DNA from: Taeniopygia guttata
Taxonomy: Eukaryota > Chordata > Aves > Passeriformes > Estrildidae
Assembly: GCF_048771995.1 (NCBI RefSeq)
Contig: NC_133026.1
Coordinates: 152,047,001 to 152,111,000, forward strand
Direction of reading: 5' to 3'
Length of the DNA stretch: 64,000 bases
Positions within the stretch are counted from its first letter, which is position 1; each line of letters opens with the position of its first letter. Below, in pieces: positions 44,201-52,804 of this stretch. The position numbers were made by a program, and so were the translations under genes. The notes under the pieces are model-generated. The model did no database searches, was not told the DNA's origin, and was given only the letters and a program-made list of their open reading frames with translations.

Positions 44201-46886
44201 GAGTACGGGGGGAGCACGGGAGGGCTGTAGAGAATGGAGGGGCTGGGGAGCACAGAGGGGATGTGGAGCACAGAGGGGATGTGGAGCACAGAGGGGATGT
44301 GGAGAACAGAGGGGATGTGGAGCACGGGGGGGATTTGGAGCACAGGGAGGGCTGTGGAGAATGGAGGGGCTGTGGAGAATGGAGGGGCTGGGGAGCACAG
44401 AGGGGATGTGGAGCACAGAGGGGATGTGGAGCACAGAGGGGATGTGGAGCAGGGGGGCGGATTTGGAGCACAGGGAGGGCTGTGGAGCATGGAGGTGCTG
44501 GGGAGCACAGAGGGGGTGTGGAGCTCGGGGGCTGCACCGGCCCACGCTCAGCGCCACTGCTCCACTGCAGGTGTTCATGGAGGAGCTGAACCGCAAGCAG
44601 CCTGACGTGGAGAAGGTGACCAAGAGCTGCAAGCGGAAGCTGGCGGTGGATCTGGTCCCTCCGGCCACCCGCCGGCTGGCCACACGTAAGGAACCCCATC
44701 ATCGCCTCCCCACACGCCCCGGACCCCCGGCCGCCCCTCATCCCCCTCTCCGCAGGTCGCCGCAGCAGCGGGAAGGCGCAGGGCACGGCGGCGGTGCCGC
44801 TCGGGGGGCTGGAGCCCCAGACGCCCCTGATGGCCCAGCTCCTGCACCGCTGGCAGCAGCTCTGGCTGCTGGCCCTGGACCGGCAGTACCGGCTGGAGAT
44901 GGCCCTGCAGCGCCTGCGGGAGGTAGGGGTGGCACCCCGGGGTCCCGCTGCCCTGGGGGTCCTGAGTAATTCCTCTCATCTTCTGCCCATGGCCCCCCCG
45001 GCCAGGTCAGATGCAGATGGGGCCGGCAGCCCCAGAGCCTGTCCCTGCTGTGGGGGGTCCCAGCACGACCCATGGGTGCACCCTGACATCCCAGAGTGGC
45101 TGCTGGAGCCCAGGGGCCCCTGTGCACCACAGAGTCGGGGGTCCTGGGCAGAACCCGCCCCCTTGCAGCCTTGGCAGAGCCAGGGCTGGGAGCAGCCAGG
45201 CTGAGCGTGGGCACGGCGTGGTGAACCGGGCTGGCGTGGGGGGCACGGGGGGTCCTGCTGCCGTGTTCACCCCCGTGTGTGTGCCCCTCCAAGCTGGAGG
45301 AGTTTGCGCACTTTGACTTTGGGGTCTGGAGGAAGCGCTACATGCAGTGGATCAGCCAGATGAAGTCTCGCGTCCTGGACGTTTTCCGCGGCATCGACAG
45401 GGACCAGGACGGGCGCATCAGCCAGCGGGAATTCATCGAGAGCGTCCTTGCCTCCAGTGGGTGTTGGGGGGCCTGGAGGAGGCTGAGGGGGCTGGCACTG
45501 GGGGGGCCTGACGGTGCCGGTCCCCCCACAGAGTTCCCCACCAACATCCTGGAGATGAATGCCGTGGCCACCATCTTCGACATGAACGGTGACGGCTTCA
45601 TCGACTACTACGAGTTTGTCAGCGCTCTGCACCCCAACCGGGACCCGCTGCGCCGCTCCGCCGACGCCGATCAGATCCAGGACGAGGTGTGGGGCCGGGC
45701 AGCGGCGTGGGGGGCAGCTGGAAGGGTGGGGACCCCTCCTGGGGCTGAGCTAAGCGTGTCCCCGCAGGTGAACAGGCAAGTGGCCCAGTGCAACTGCGCC
45801 AAGCGCTTCCAGGTGGAGCAGATCAGCGCCAACAGGTACCGGGTAAGTGCCGGGCCGGGCTCTGGCTTGCTCTGACACCCGTCCCGTGCAGGGGTCCTGC
45901 AGTGCCTCTGTGCCGGGGCAGGGAGGGGGCACATCCCCCTGCCCCGAGGAGCCCTGGCCCCTGCGGGAGGCAGTGCCAGTGGGGCCGGAGGGGCCGCAGG
46001 GAGGGGCAGGTCTGGGTGCTGCCACCTTCTCTGGCACCCCTTGCCAGCACCTAGTCCTGGCAAAGCCCCCGCCCTGCCCCAACATCCCTCTCGCTGCAGT
46101 TCGGGGAGTCCCAGCAGCTGCGGATGGTGCGGATCCTGCGCAGCACCCTCATGGTGAGGGTGGGTGGGGGCTGGATCGCCCTGGACGAGTTTCTGGTGAA
46201 GAACGACCCCTGCAGAGGTGGGTGTGGGCATCCCACACCGGCCACTCGTGCCTGGCACGGGTCCTGCAGGGCCATGGGGAGCGCAGCTTAGCGCACTCCC
46301 CAGGGTCTGGCACTGCTGGGACCCCCTCACTCGCCCCCTCCGTTGTCCCCAGTGAAGGGAAGGACCAACCTGAAGATCAACGAGAAGTACCTGTCCTCAG
46401 ACGTCTTCGGAGCCGCCGCCAGGTGTGCCGGGAACCAGTCGGCCTCCTCCTCCAAAGTGCTGTCCCCGAGCCGCTCCAACTCCAGTCTCAGCCTCTACAG
46501 CAGCGCCTCGGCCCCCAGCAGCCCCCTGGCCAGGAAGGTGAGGGTCGCGGAGCCCCCGTGAAGTCCCGACGCCCCCAGCCCACCCACGGCGGGCACTGAC
46601 CCATCACCCCCGCAGTCGGTGCTGCGGAGGACGCGCTCCGGGGACCGGTGTACGCGCTCCCGGGGCTCGGGACTGCCCGACGGAGCCGAGCTGCAGTTCA
46701 GCGCGGCTGAGGAGAGCCTGGCTGTGGCACCCCCAGGTGAGCTCCGTGGGGCTGGGGGGCGCAGGGGAGCCGGGCACAGGCTGTCCCCCGGGCCGGGCGC
46801 AGGAGAGCTCCGTGCTCCAGCCCCTCCGTGCCCTCGCAGAGCCGCCCGAAGGGTCCCCTCCGGAGCGCTGCAGCCCCTGCCGCTGA
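22744..46886 (+). CDS. Spectraplakin-tail protein (spectrin rod, EF-hands, GAS2), MACF1/DST-like
   Basis: This is a complete gene of about 38 coding exons. After the MGNS exon (22744 to about 23283) they are: 23734-23898, 24037-24179, 24578-24737, 24812-24896, 25338-25579, 25676-25795, 25899-26006, 26099-26317, 26544-26747, 26821-27052, 27169-27395, 28023-28145, 28517-28618, 28713-28814, 29125-29271, 30319-30474, 31823-32020, 32086-32214, 33538-33708, 33816-33971, 34641-34847, 35741-35860, 36348-36517, 38164-38323, 39757-39954, 41633-41758, 42067-42210, 43245-43433, 44571-44685, 44756-44922, 45294-45456, 45532-45686, 45768-45842, 46100-46217, 46353-46537, 46616-46736, 46840-46886. They total 5,649 bp and keep one frame. 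The protein is about 2,062 residues: rod about 181-1720, EF-hands 1776-1881, GAS2 1882-1945, tail to 2062. It resembles the C-terminal half of MACF1/DST and would bind microtubules. It lacks actin-binding, plakin and plectin repeats. Its place between PLEC and EPPK1 argues against it being MACF1 itself. Confidence 0.92.
23734..27395 (+). CDS. Spectrin rod, first part (11 exons)
   Basis: Eleven exons (23734 to 27395) encode spectrin repeats of about 105-115 residues with conserved Trp-containing helices. The first carries [18 protein letters not shown], which matches a segment I know from the MACF1/DST rod, and the next continues [15 protein letters not shown]. Later landmarks are [17 protein letters not shown] (exon 26099-26317) and [17 protein letters not shown] (exon 26544-26747). 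Phases run 0-0, 0-2, 2-0, 0-1, 1-0, then 0-0 four times, 0-1 and 1-0. The gtcagc donor at 23899 is weak. Confidence 0.92.
27405..28000. repeat. Minisatellite in intron 27396-28022
   Basis: Degenerate tandem copies built from tgggcagtgccctgggca and tgggcagcccctggcgtg, nested in longer blocks, fill nearly the whole intron up to about 20 bp before the acceptor of exon 28023. They create repeat-coded Trp-, Ala- and Gly-rich frames that are not protein. Confidence 0.85.
28023..32214 (+). CDS. Spectrin rod, second part (7 exons)
   Basis: Exons 28023-28145, 28517-28618, 28713-28814, 29125-29271, 30319-30474, 31823-32020 and 32086-32214 are all phase 0/0. Landmarks are [40 protein letters not shown] and [16 protein letters not shown], each a repeat start with the helix-A Trp. 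The two large introns between 29272 and 31822 are almost entirely minisatellite. Confidence 0.92.
29365..30260. repeat. 40-bp G-rich minisatellite in intron 29272-30318
   Basis: About 20 tandem 40-bp copies (gtgggcactgggtgggtg type, alternating with gtgctgggtgggtgtccagg). The + strand is packed with runs of three Gs spaced by one to a few bases, an ideal G-quadruplex composition on the coding strand of the transcript. Confidence 0.88.
30560..31378. repeat. 31-32-bp minisatellite in intron 30475-31822
   Basis: About 25 imperfect copies of a 31-32-bp unit with the constant core gtgggtgtcc and alternating ggccatggtggcac / ggccgtgatggcac segments. It starts within 100 bp of the donor of exon 30319-30474. 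Confidence 0.87.
32520..33470. repeat. Pyrimidine-rich satellite in intron 32215-33537
   Basis: Nearly 1 kb of cccatccccattcccatccc-type repeats interleaved with ctgtacctgtcaccctgcctg. It is almost devoid of purine runs on the + strand, so the template strand is G-rich and could form G4 or triplex structures. Confidence 0.85.
33538..36517 (+). CDS. Spectrin rod, third part (5 exons, one GC-AG intron)
   Basis: Exons 33538-33708, 33816-33971, 34641-34847, 35741-35860 and 36348-36517. The exon ending at 33971 (VTAQIQEHK) is followed by GCAAGA, a GC-AG intron. No GT donor nearby keeps the frame, and the next exon ([19 protein letters not shown]) starts in phase 0. The last exon ends with two spare bases that complete an Arg codon with the first base of exon 38164. 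[20 protein letters not shown] and [20 protein letters not shown] are spectraplakin-rod-like. Confidence 0.9.
33985..34447. repeat. 32-bp minisatellite after the GC donor
   Basis: About 14 tandem copies of an exact 32-bp unit (core ctttgtggagctggggttcg) begin within about 15 bp of the GC donor of exon 33816-33971 and end about 190 bp before the next acceptor. A few copies have gaggtttg or gcaggtttg in place of the gccgctttg variant. Confidence 0.9.
34898..35585 (+). mobile_element. CR1 LINE 3' end, split by an LTR
   Basis: Bird-type CR1 3' sequence in + orientation: gcctggagggacaggacaag before the LTR, then ggaatggcttcccactccca, the tggctgccccat segment, gtgtccctgcccatggcagg and ttccaacccaaacc. 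The element lacks its 5' part, as is normal for CR1. Position 34935 continues at 35354 once the LTR is removed. Confidence 0.85.
34936..35353. mobile_element. Solo LTR (ERV-type), 418 bp, with 6-bp target duplication
   Basis: An A/T-rich block begins TGTTGG and ends CGACA, so it has TG...CA ends. It is flanked on both sides by GGAATG (34930-34935 and 35354-35359), and the host CR1 is continuous when one GGAATG copy and the block are removed. That is the signature of a retroviral LTR left by recombination between two LTRs. A 6-bp duplication fits ERVK/betaretrovirus-like elements. No internal coding region remains. Confidence 0.82.
35905..36165. repeat. 42-bp minisatellite in intron 35861-36347
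   Basis: Six tandem copies of about 42 bp, with core ggatccccagctcccaggga, each holding a BamHI-type ggatcc. Confidence 0.85.
36635..36765. repeat. Short block of the 40-bp minisatellite
   Basis: Three copies of the same 40-bp unit (gtgagggtttggggtgcaca) that forms the large array at 38475-39715, separated from it by the retroviral fragment and the 31-bp array. Confidence 0.85.
36757..37046 (-). pseudogene. Endogenous retrovirus pol fragment (reverse-transcriptase start), antisense
   Basis: On the minus strand a short open segment reads [19 protein letters not shown] and then [17 protein letters not shown], which resembles the beginning of the reverse-transcriptase domain of class II (betaretrovirus-like, ERVK) pol genes. 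The frame upstream on that strand ([18 protein letters not shown]) fits the protease-RT link. The similarity stops abruptly where the 40-bp repeat begins, so only about 50-60 residues remain and nothing functional is left. It lies antisense in an intron of the spectraplakin-tail gene. Confidence 0.72.
37085..38045. repeat. 31-bp minisatellite in intron 36518-38163
   Basis: About 30 copies of a 31-bp unit (ggcactgccaggacctgtcc then ctgtccataat), with substitutions such as cattat/cataat. The array ends about 120 bp before the acceptor of exon 38164. Confidence 0.9.
38164..44685 (+). CDS. Spectrin rod, last part (6 exons)
   Basis: Exons 38164-38323, 39757-39954, 41633-41758, 42067-42210, 43245-43433 and 44571-44685. 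This is the best conserved part of the rod: [74 protein letters not shown] and [20 protein letters not shown] match the end of the MACF1/DST rod in order. The final exon leaves one base (phase 1), which makes Arg with the next exon. Confidence 0.94.
38475..39715. repeat. 40-bp minisatellite in intron 38324-39756
   Basis: About 31 copies of a 40-bp unit (gggtgcacaggaaccctgtg then cccactgctgtgagggtttg). It runs to about 40 bp before the acceptor of exon 39757. Long Thr/Pro/His-type antisense frames here are repeat artefacts. Confidence 0.92.
39985..40250. repeat. About 30-bp minisatellite
   Basis: Imperfect copies of ggggtctgcagcaggggaac / cccggttt, about 30 bp each, begin some 30 bp after the donor of exon 39757-39954. 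Confidence 0.8.
40260..40700. repeat. G/T-rich degenerate tandem repeat
   Basis: Degenerate copies of ggtggctgtgctttgggggt followed by gctctgtg in the same intron, directly after the 30-bp array. Confidence 0.75.
40905..41405. mobile_element. A/T-rich LTR-like block, boundaries unresolved
   Basis: About 500 bp of sharply A/T-rich sequence in otherwise GC-rich intron. It has a TATAAAG-like element near 40950 and possible TG...CA ends on either side (TGTAGTG near 40909; TTCTCA near 41400). The composition is like the confirmed LTR at 34936-35353, but no matching target duplication was found. It is probably a decayed retroelement piece. Confidence 0.4.
41525..41590. repeat. 15-bp microsatellite-like repeat
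   Basis: About four copies of ctcaggggctggggg lie roughly 40 bp before the acceptor of exon 41633. Confidence 0.8.
42720..43232. repeat. About 95-bp tandem repeat abutting an exon
   Basis: Six copies of a unit of about 92-99 bp (ggggtgacatccctgtgccc, then ggctcccggtgctgac, then caaagcaatggccc), with cores near 42731, 42825, 42924, 43016, 43115 and 43208. The last copy runs to within about 12 bp of the acceptor of exon 43245. Confidence 0.88.
43625..44530. repeat. 21-bp minisatellite in intron 43434-44570
   Basis: Around 40 copies of a 21-bp unit and variants (gtggagcacagggagggatg, gtggaacacgggggtctg). It is strongly purine-rich on the + strand and ends about 40 bp before the acceptor of exon 44571. 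Confidence 0.9.
44756..45686 (+). CDS. Linker and paired EF-hands (3 exons)
   Basis: Exon 44756-44922 encodes a linker with [20 protein letters not shown]. Exons 45294-45456 and 45532-45686 encode two EF-hands. The loops read [12 protein letters not shown] and [12 protein letters not shown]; both keep acidic or Asn/Asp ligands at positions 1, 3 and 5 and Glu at 12, so both should bind calcium. The acceptor of 45294 is a less common AAG after a short pyrimidine tract. The context [18 protein letters not shown] is typical of the spectraplakin EF module, which packs against GAS2. Confidence 0.95.
45768..46217 (+). CDS. GAS2 microtubule-binding domain (2 exons)
   Basis: Exons 45768-45842 and 46100-46217 read [20 protein letters not shown], then [15 protein letters not shown], then [20 protein letters not shown]. 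The GAS2 domain binds and stabilises microtubules. The zinc-ligand-like Cys pair (CNC), the GGGW core and the [11 protein letters not shown] end are intact. At the exon junction the domain goes from NRYR directly to FGES; MACF1 and DST have about six more residues there (FFLGNQ). No 18-bp microexon for it is visible in the intron. Confidence 0.93.
46353..46886 (+). CDS. C-terminal Ser/Arg-rich tail (3 exons)
   Basis: Exons 46353-46537, 46616-46736 and 46840-46886. The tail starts [14 protein letters not shown], like the post-GAS2 segment of MACF1/DST. It then becomes low-complexity basic and serine-rich ([36 protein letters not shown]) and stops at TGA 46884-46886 after ERCSPCR. No repeated GSR motif and no SxIP EB1-binding motif is present, unlike MACF1/DST. 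Disordered; the basic Ser/Arg content could still favour microtubules. Confidence 0.88.
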
Positions 46887-47625
46887 CCCCCGCGCCCGCC
46901 CTGCGCCCAGCACCCTCGGCCGGCCCCACTCAGGACCCTCCTCCACGGGGCCGGAGGACGGCGAAGCCGCGGCCGCGCCCCCCGCGGGTCTCCGGCCCGG
47001 CGCTGCGGCCCCCCGAGCGGGGCTGAGCTGCACGCCCGTCACCGATCCCGCCGGGGCCCGTTCCAGAGGATATGCAACTGTCTCCCGACACTCACCGAGC
47101 CCCCGGGCTCTGGTCTCCCGCCCCGCGGCTCCAGCGGGCAGGTCCGAGCCCCGGTGCCCCGCTCCGAGCGCCCGGGGCTGTGGGACCAGCCGGGCACCCT
47201 TCTCCCGTGCCGCCAGCTCGGCGTGGCTGCGGTACCCCCGGCGCTCGGCGCTGCTGACCGGGTCCCCATCGTGCCTCCCATGCCCCGGCGGGACGTGGCC
47301 GGGCTCGGTACCCGTGCACCGGGAGCCCTGGCCGGACGCCGAGCCCCGTTTCTGGTGCTAACCCTCAGCCCTCGGCCGGCGGTGCGAGCGCCGGGCCCCC
47401 GGCTCTGGCCGCCCCCTGTCCCGGCGGGGCCGGGGCCGCCACGGGCGGGGGTCCCCGGCGCTGCAGTCCCGTCCTGCCGGGGCACCGGCGGGCAGCGGGA
47501 CCCCCGCCCTGCCGCCGCATGCTCGTGCCACCGTGCCACCCCGCTAACCGGACAGCAGTAGCGCTGAATGTAACCCCGGCCGGGCCCTCCCGCCGCCACA
47601 ATAAACTGTAGTGAGGTTCCTTTTT
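46887..47625 (+). terminator. 3' UTR and poly(A) signal of the spectraplakin-tail gene
   Basis: A very GC- and CpG-rich 3' UTR of about 0.74 kb ends with AATAAA at 47600-47605, followed by a T-rich stretch (47618-47628) and GT-rich DNA as expected after a cleavage site. Confidence 0.8.
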
Positions 47626-47639
47626 CTATGAGCACCCCG

Positions 47640-48235
47640 TCTGTCTGTCCGTCTGCTCAGGGAGGGGCTCCAGGCCACCCGTCTGCCTCCTTGCCCCTCT
47701 GCTGAAGCAGGAGTCTGTCGGTCTGTCTGTCTGCTCAGGGCGGGAGGATGCATTCTGTCGGACTTGTGTGCTCATCCCATTCTCGGGATGGGGACGTGCA
47801 GTCCGTCAGTCTGTCTGTGCTCAGGACAAGGGGCTGCCATCCGTCAGTCTGTCAGTCTGTCTGTGTGTTAAGGACAAGGGGCTGCAGTCCGTCAGTCTGT
47901 CCATCTCCTCAGGACAAGGGGCTGCAGTCTGTCAGTCTGTCTGTGTGCTCAGGACAAGGGGCTGCAGTCCGTCAGTCTGTCAGTCTGTCTGTGTGCTCAG
48001 GACAAGGGGCTGCAGTCCGTCAGTCTGTCTGTGTGCTCAGGACAAGGGGCTGCAGTCTGTCAGTCTGTCTGTGTGCTCAGGACAAGGAGCTGCAGTCCAT
48101 CAGTCTGTCCATCTCCTCAGGACAAGGGGTGCAGTCCGTCAGTCTGTCCATCTCCTCTGGACAAGGGGCTGCAGTCTGTCAGTCTGTCCATCTCCTCTGG
48201 ACAAGGGGCTGCAGTCCGTCAGTCTGTCCGTCCCC
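47640..48235. repeat. 40-48-bp minisatellite just beyond the poly(A) site
   Basis: About 14 copies of a gtcagtctgtctgtgtgctc / aggacaaggggctgcagtcc unit with variable gtctgt additions. It starts about 35 bp after the AATAAA of the spectraplakin-tail gene. Confidence 0.88.
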
Positions 48236-51200
48236 CCACTGCTGCCCGGGCAGGGGGTGTCCCATCACACAGCAGGGGCACAGCAGCGCGGTGGCACACG
48301 GTGGCTGGGCAGGGCCGGGTGTGCCCCAGCCGGTGCCACAGCAGAGCCGCCCGGCTCCGGAGCCGCAGCTGGCGAGCCCCAGGCGCTGCAGCGGTGCCAG
48401 CGGGCACCGTGCCGCATCCCCTCCTTTCCAAGGAAGGCACTGCTGCCATTCCTGCTGTGCCTGGCACCAGCGCCCACCGTGGGCAGCACGGGGAGAGGCC
48501 AGATCCGTGTCCCTGGGTGCTGGCTGCTTTTTGGACACCCCGCAGCCCTGAGGGCACCGGAATGTCCGCGTGGTCCCCGCCAGCACGGTCCTGGCAGCTG
48601 TGCATCCACCACCTGCATGTCCTGTGCCAGCTGGGATGGGCCCAGCTGCCTGTCAGGATGGGATGGGGTGTCTGGGGGCACTGGTTGTTCCCCACTCCTA
48701 GAGGGGAGCACGGGGGACACTGCAGCACAACCCCAGCCTGGCATCTCCCCGCCTTGGGGGAGTCCCAGACCCCGCACATGAGGGCTGTGGTTGTTCTCTT
48801 TGATGCCCCACCAGCACTGCCTGGCTGTCCCCTCCCAGTCCCGGTCCTCTCGGTCACCTGGCCATGTCCTCATGGCTTCCAGCTCTGTTTTTGCACTGTT
48901 TCACCCTAAAACCCTCCCTCCACCATTTCTTCTTTGAATAAGCACAGAGCCAAAGTGTCCAGGACTGGAATTGTGCCTGTGCTGGGCACATCACTGGAGC
49001 TCCACGAATGCCCTGGCACAGGTCAGGACCCCTCGCCCGGCCCTGCCGCAGCCCCCCAGGAGCAGGGCTGGGCACAGGGCTCTCGGTGGCACATCTGCCA
49101 ACACGTCCCGGGCTGGAACCGCCAGCGTGAGTTGCGCTGCGCATTCCTGCGCCTATGGAAATCTCACCCACCACTCCCAGCTGGGGCAACGTGCCTGGCA
49201 CCACCGGCATCACCGGCACCGCGGCTTGTGTCAGCCACATCCCGAGCCCCAGGCAACGCTGCTGGCTTGGGAAGCAGAGACAGCAGGCACGGCGTGGCGG
49301 GGCCCACACCAAACTCTTTTGTGTTTTCGCTGCGGCGCAGCCCCTGGGCAGGAGACACGAGCAGTTGTTAGTTGCCAGCGAGGCTGGCAGCGACACAATA
49401 CAGACACACCCATGTGGAGCACGGGAATGGGCACATGGGAACTTCACCCACTGCAACTTCACCATCCTCAGGGAGATGAGGTGGGGAGCGGGGATGTCCT
49501 GGGAGAGCCTTCATGGCTCTCTGGGGTTGGTGTCCGCAGGACGTGCCGGGTTTGAGTGATCGCAGTGCCAGGGCAGCCTGCGAGCGGGTGGCAGCAGTGG
49601 GAAGTGGGGCTGGAGGCTTGGCCCCACGTGGGACCACCAGCCCAAGGTGGCACCACCAGCCCCAGGTGGCACCACCAGCCCCAGGTGGCACCACCAGCCG
49701 TGAGCCCCTGAGCCCTCCCCGAGTCCCACAGCCCCGCTCATGGGTCAGAGCAGCTGTCCCAGAGCTGGCTGACCGCAGCGTGGGGAACCAGAGGTGGGTG
49801 CTGCCCTGTTGCCCAACCACCCCAGCACTCACCCTGGCTGTGGGAACCCTGGCAGGGCGACGTGGCCCACCTGATGTCCCATTCCACACACCCCACACAG
49901 CCACCCCAGACCTGGCTGGAGCCCCTCGCTTCCTCCCACCCAGCCAAGCCTGGCACAGGTGAGAGGCCGTGCCCCAGGGCTGAGGATTGGCAAAGAGGAG
50001 AGCACTCAAGCCCCACCAGACCCCTCCTCTCCTCTCCTCTCTCTGGGGTGTGAAGAGAACCGGTGCCAGGGCGGCTCTGCCAGCCCTGGGAGGCACAGCC
50101 CAGCTTGTGCCGCTCTGCTCCTGGCTTTTCCTCAGCCCAGCTGTGTCCCAGGCTGCTCCATCTCCCACCCGCAGGCACCGGGCTCTCCTGACGGCCGCTT
50201 GCACCCAGCCAAGCCTTTTCCAGCACATAGTGTGGCTGGGGAGGGGACGAGAGCCTGGAGCCCTCTGGACCCCCATCCTGCCCCACAGAAGTCACCATCC
50301 AGGCACAGGGCTGGGACATCGGCGGGGCTGGAGGCGATGGCACGTTGGCAATGGAGGCTGGCAGGGCTGGAGGCCTCGGTGCCGCGTGGGTTGGCATCAA
50401 CACCAGCTCTGGTCCCGGGCTGGGGCCAGCCCGTGTCCAAGCACACGTGTGGGTGTGAGGAGCCATTCCCACGGCGAATGCGTGTGAGCGCCTGAGCTCA
50501 GCTGTGCTTGAGCACCAGGGGCTGTGCTGGAGGCACTGGTGGGATGTCCCCGCGTGCGGGAGCTCAGCCAGTGGCAGCATTTGTGGTGGGTGGAGTGGCT
50601 GCTGCTGGGACCCCTCACTGGCTCTGCTGGCTCAGCCCAAGCTCCTGCTGGGACCCAGCACCCTCCCACAGCCCCTGCCGGTAGCCGGGCATGGCAACTC
50701 TGCCAATGCGCCCATGACACCCACCTTGGCTGGCCACCAAGCCACCCACGCGGGGTTTCTGCTGCAGGACAACTGTGTGACCATATCCCAGCGCCTCTGG
50801 GCTCCCCTTCCCCACAGCCAGTGGCCCTGTGGCCCCACAGCTTGGCTGGCACGGCAGGGGTGTCACCGAGGCTCCGGGAGCCGCAGCTGCCCACGGGCAG
50901 GGGAGAGGTGCCCAGGCTGGTCTCTCCTCGTTGGCAGCCCAGGAGCTTTGATGAAGCCGCGCGTGCTTTGGTTGGATCTGCCCAAATCGCAGCTGCTCAT
51001 TACGGCTAATTAACACCAGAGCCCCTTCGCGTCCCGCGGGCAGCAGCAGCTGCCCTGCCCTGGCTCAGCATGGCCCAGAACAACCCAGTACGGCCCAGTT
51101 CAGTGCCCTGGGTCCTGTTTGCAGAGCTCTGCTGCCCCAACAGGGACCTGAGATCCCCTCCTGCCTGTCCCAGCAGCCCAGCAGGGAGGCCGTGGGCCCA

Positions 51201-52800
51201 TCAGCCGTGCCCCCATCAGCCGTGCCCCCATCGGCCGTGCCCCATCGGCCGTGCCCCATCGGCCGTGCCCCATCGGCCGTGCCCCCATCGGCCATGCCCC
51301 ATCGGCCGTGCCCACTGTCCGGTCACTGGCCACCGTGCCCATGCCTGGTGCCACTGCAGCCCCGGGGCTCTCTGCACGCCCAGCGTGGTTCACAGGAGCT
51401 GCCGAGACGCAGCAAAAACTTCTGTGGCGCCGAGTCCTCTGTGGTGTCATCAGTGCTCATCCCTGTTTGCTGATGGATTAAGGCTCTTAGTGCCTCCTGT
51501 GAGCGACACCTCCGCTGGCGCCTGGGCAGCTGGCAGAAACTTGTGCCGGTTTCTGGGACACAGCTGCCATCCCTGCAGGAGCGGGGACAGCATTATTCTG
51601 TGATTCTGGGTACTGCAGCCACCCCCTGCCAGGGAGGATGAGGCCCCTGGCCCTGTCACTGCCCCCACTGGGGCTGCCCCTGTTCAGACATCACCCCACT
51701 GATGGGGCCCAGGGCACTGTGCCAGCCAGAGCGTCTCTTGGATCTGCAGTTCTGGGTGCTCCAGGTGACCCTGCCCAGGTCCCTCTGCCCTTCTGGACCA
51801 CCAGTGTGACTGCCCAGGCAGCAGGCACAGGGGGGCCACCCTGCCCAGGTGTTTGCCATTCCAATGGCAATGTCCCTGCACCGGGGTGCACCACCGGTGT
51901 CAGGACTGCCCTCACCCACGGCGGGCACCGGGGCTTTGTGCCCGCTGGCCCGTGCCCGTGGGCTCGGCAGCCAGCCCGTGCCTGGATACCGGCACCTCTC
52001 CAGACAACACACTCCCACGCGCCGTAAACATCTTGCCCAAGCGCCGCATCCTTCCCGCAGCACCTCGCCCTGCAGGGTGGTACCAAGGAGGCTGTGGCAC
52101 AGCCCCCCTGCCCCAGTGGGCACAGAGGCCTCATCGCCCTGTGAGGTACCCGCTGCTCTTACAGGGCCCACCGAGCACCTGTGGCACTGGGGAGGGGGCT
52201 CAGGGTGCTCAGGGGGCAGCGGGAGCAGCTTGTGGGGCTGGCTGCAGGGTCTGGAGAGAGGGTGTGGAGCTGGTGACGGAGGCAGGGCAGGGATGTTTGG
52301 GTGACTCAAGCAGCAACAGGATGGTTTGGGCATGTTTTGGGCAATTCAGGCTTTATGCACATACAGGGGCGTGGGCAAGACTGGGGGAAGCAGGGAAGGG
52401 TCCCCCTCTCTACCCCATCTGCTGTGGTGCCAGGGCTTGGCCTACACTGGGGTTCCACCAGCCCTGCACCTGCAGCCTGGGCTCCAGCCCTGCAACGAGG
52501 CACAGGGGCACTGCTGGCAGCAGGGAGAGTTCAGGGGGTGATGGAGAGAATGATGAGGAGCTGCTGGGCATGGAGGCAGTGCTGACCCTGGGGTGGAAGG
52601 TCTCTGCCCTTTGCTCTCACCTCCTCTGCAGAGGATGAGGACCACCAGGACAGGGCCACCTCCTGCACCCCAGCCGTTCTGGGACCAGTGAACCCCTGCA
52701 AGGAGGGACCCCAGCTCCCAGAGGGAGCCGTGGGGAGGGCTGGCCCGCGAGTTTCTGCAAGGGCTGGGCCGGTGTGTCATCCTCAGGGGCGGGGAAGGGC
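48236..52800. other. Intergenic region; no confident gene
   Basis: GC-rich sequence without conserved frames or consistent splice chains. Small tandem repeats are present: an 18-bp unit at 49620-49700 (caccaccagccccaggtgg type) and a 15-bp unit (ccatcggccgtgccc) at 51195-51315. Open frames overlap on both strands and look like composition artefacts. Confidence 0.55.
51195..51315. repeat. 15-bp tandem repeat
   Basis: Eight or so copies of ccatcggccgtgccc with one-base length variants. Confidence 0.8.
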
Positions 52801-52804
52801 CAGG

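Noticed and set aside
22744..46886. Calling the middle gene MACF1 or DST
   Set aside because: Lacks their N-terminal halves, has an altered GAS2 junction and tail, and lies between PLEC and EPPK1; the symbol is left empty.
50990..51015. Homeodomain-like cluster (cattacggctaattaaca)
   Set aside because: Short and lacking the symmetry seen at 15289-15317; expected by chance.
51560..51612. CR1 3' tip (attctgtgattctgg)
   Set aside because: Only about 20 bp resemble the CR1 terminus, with no body of the element alongside.
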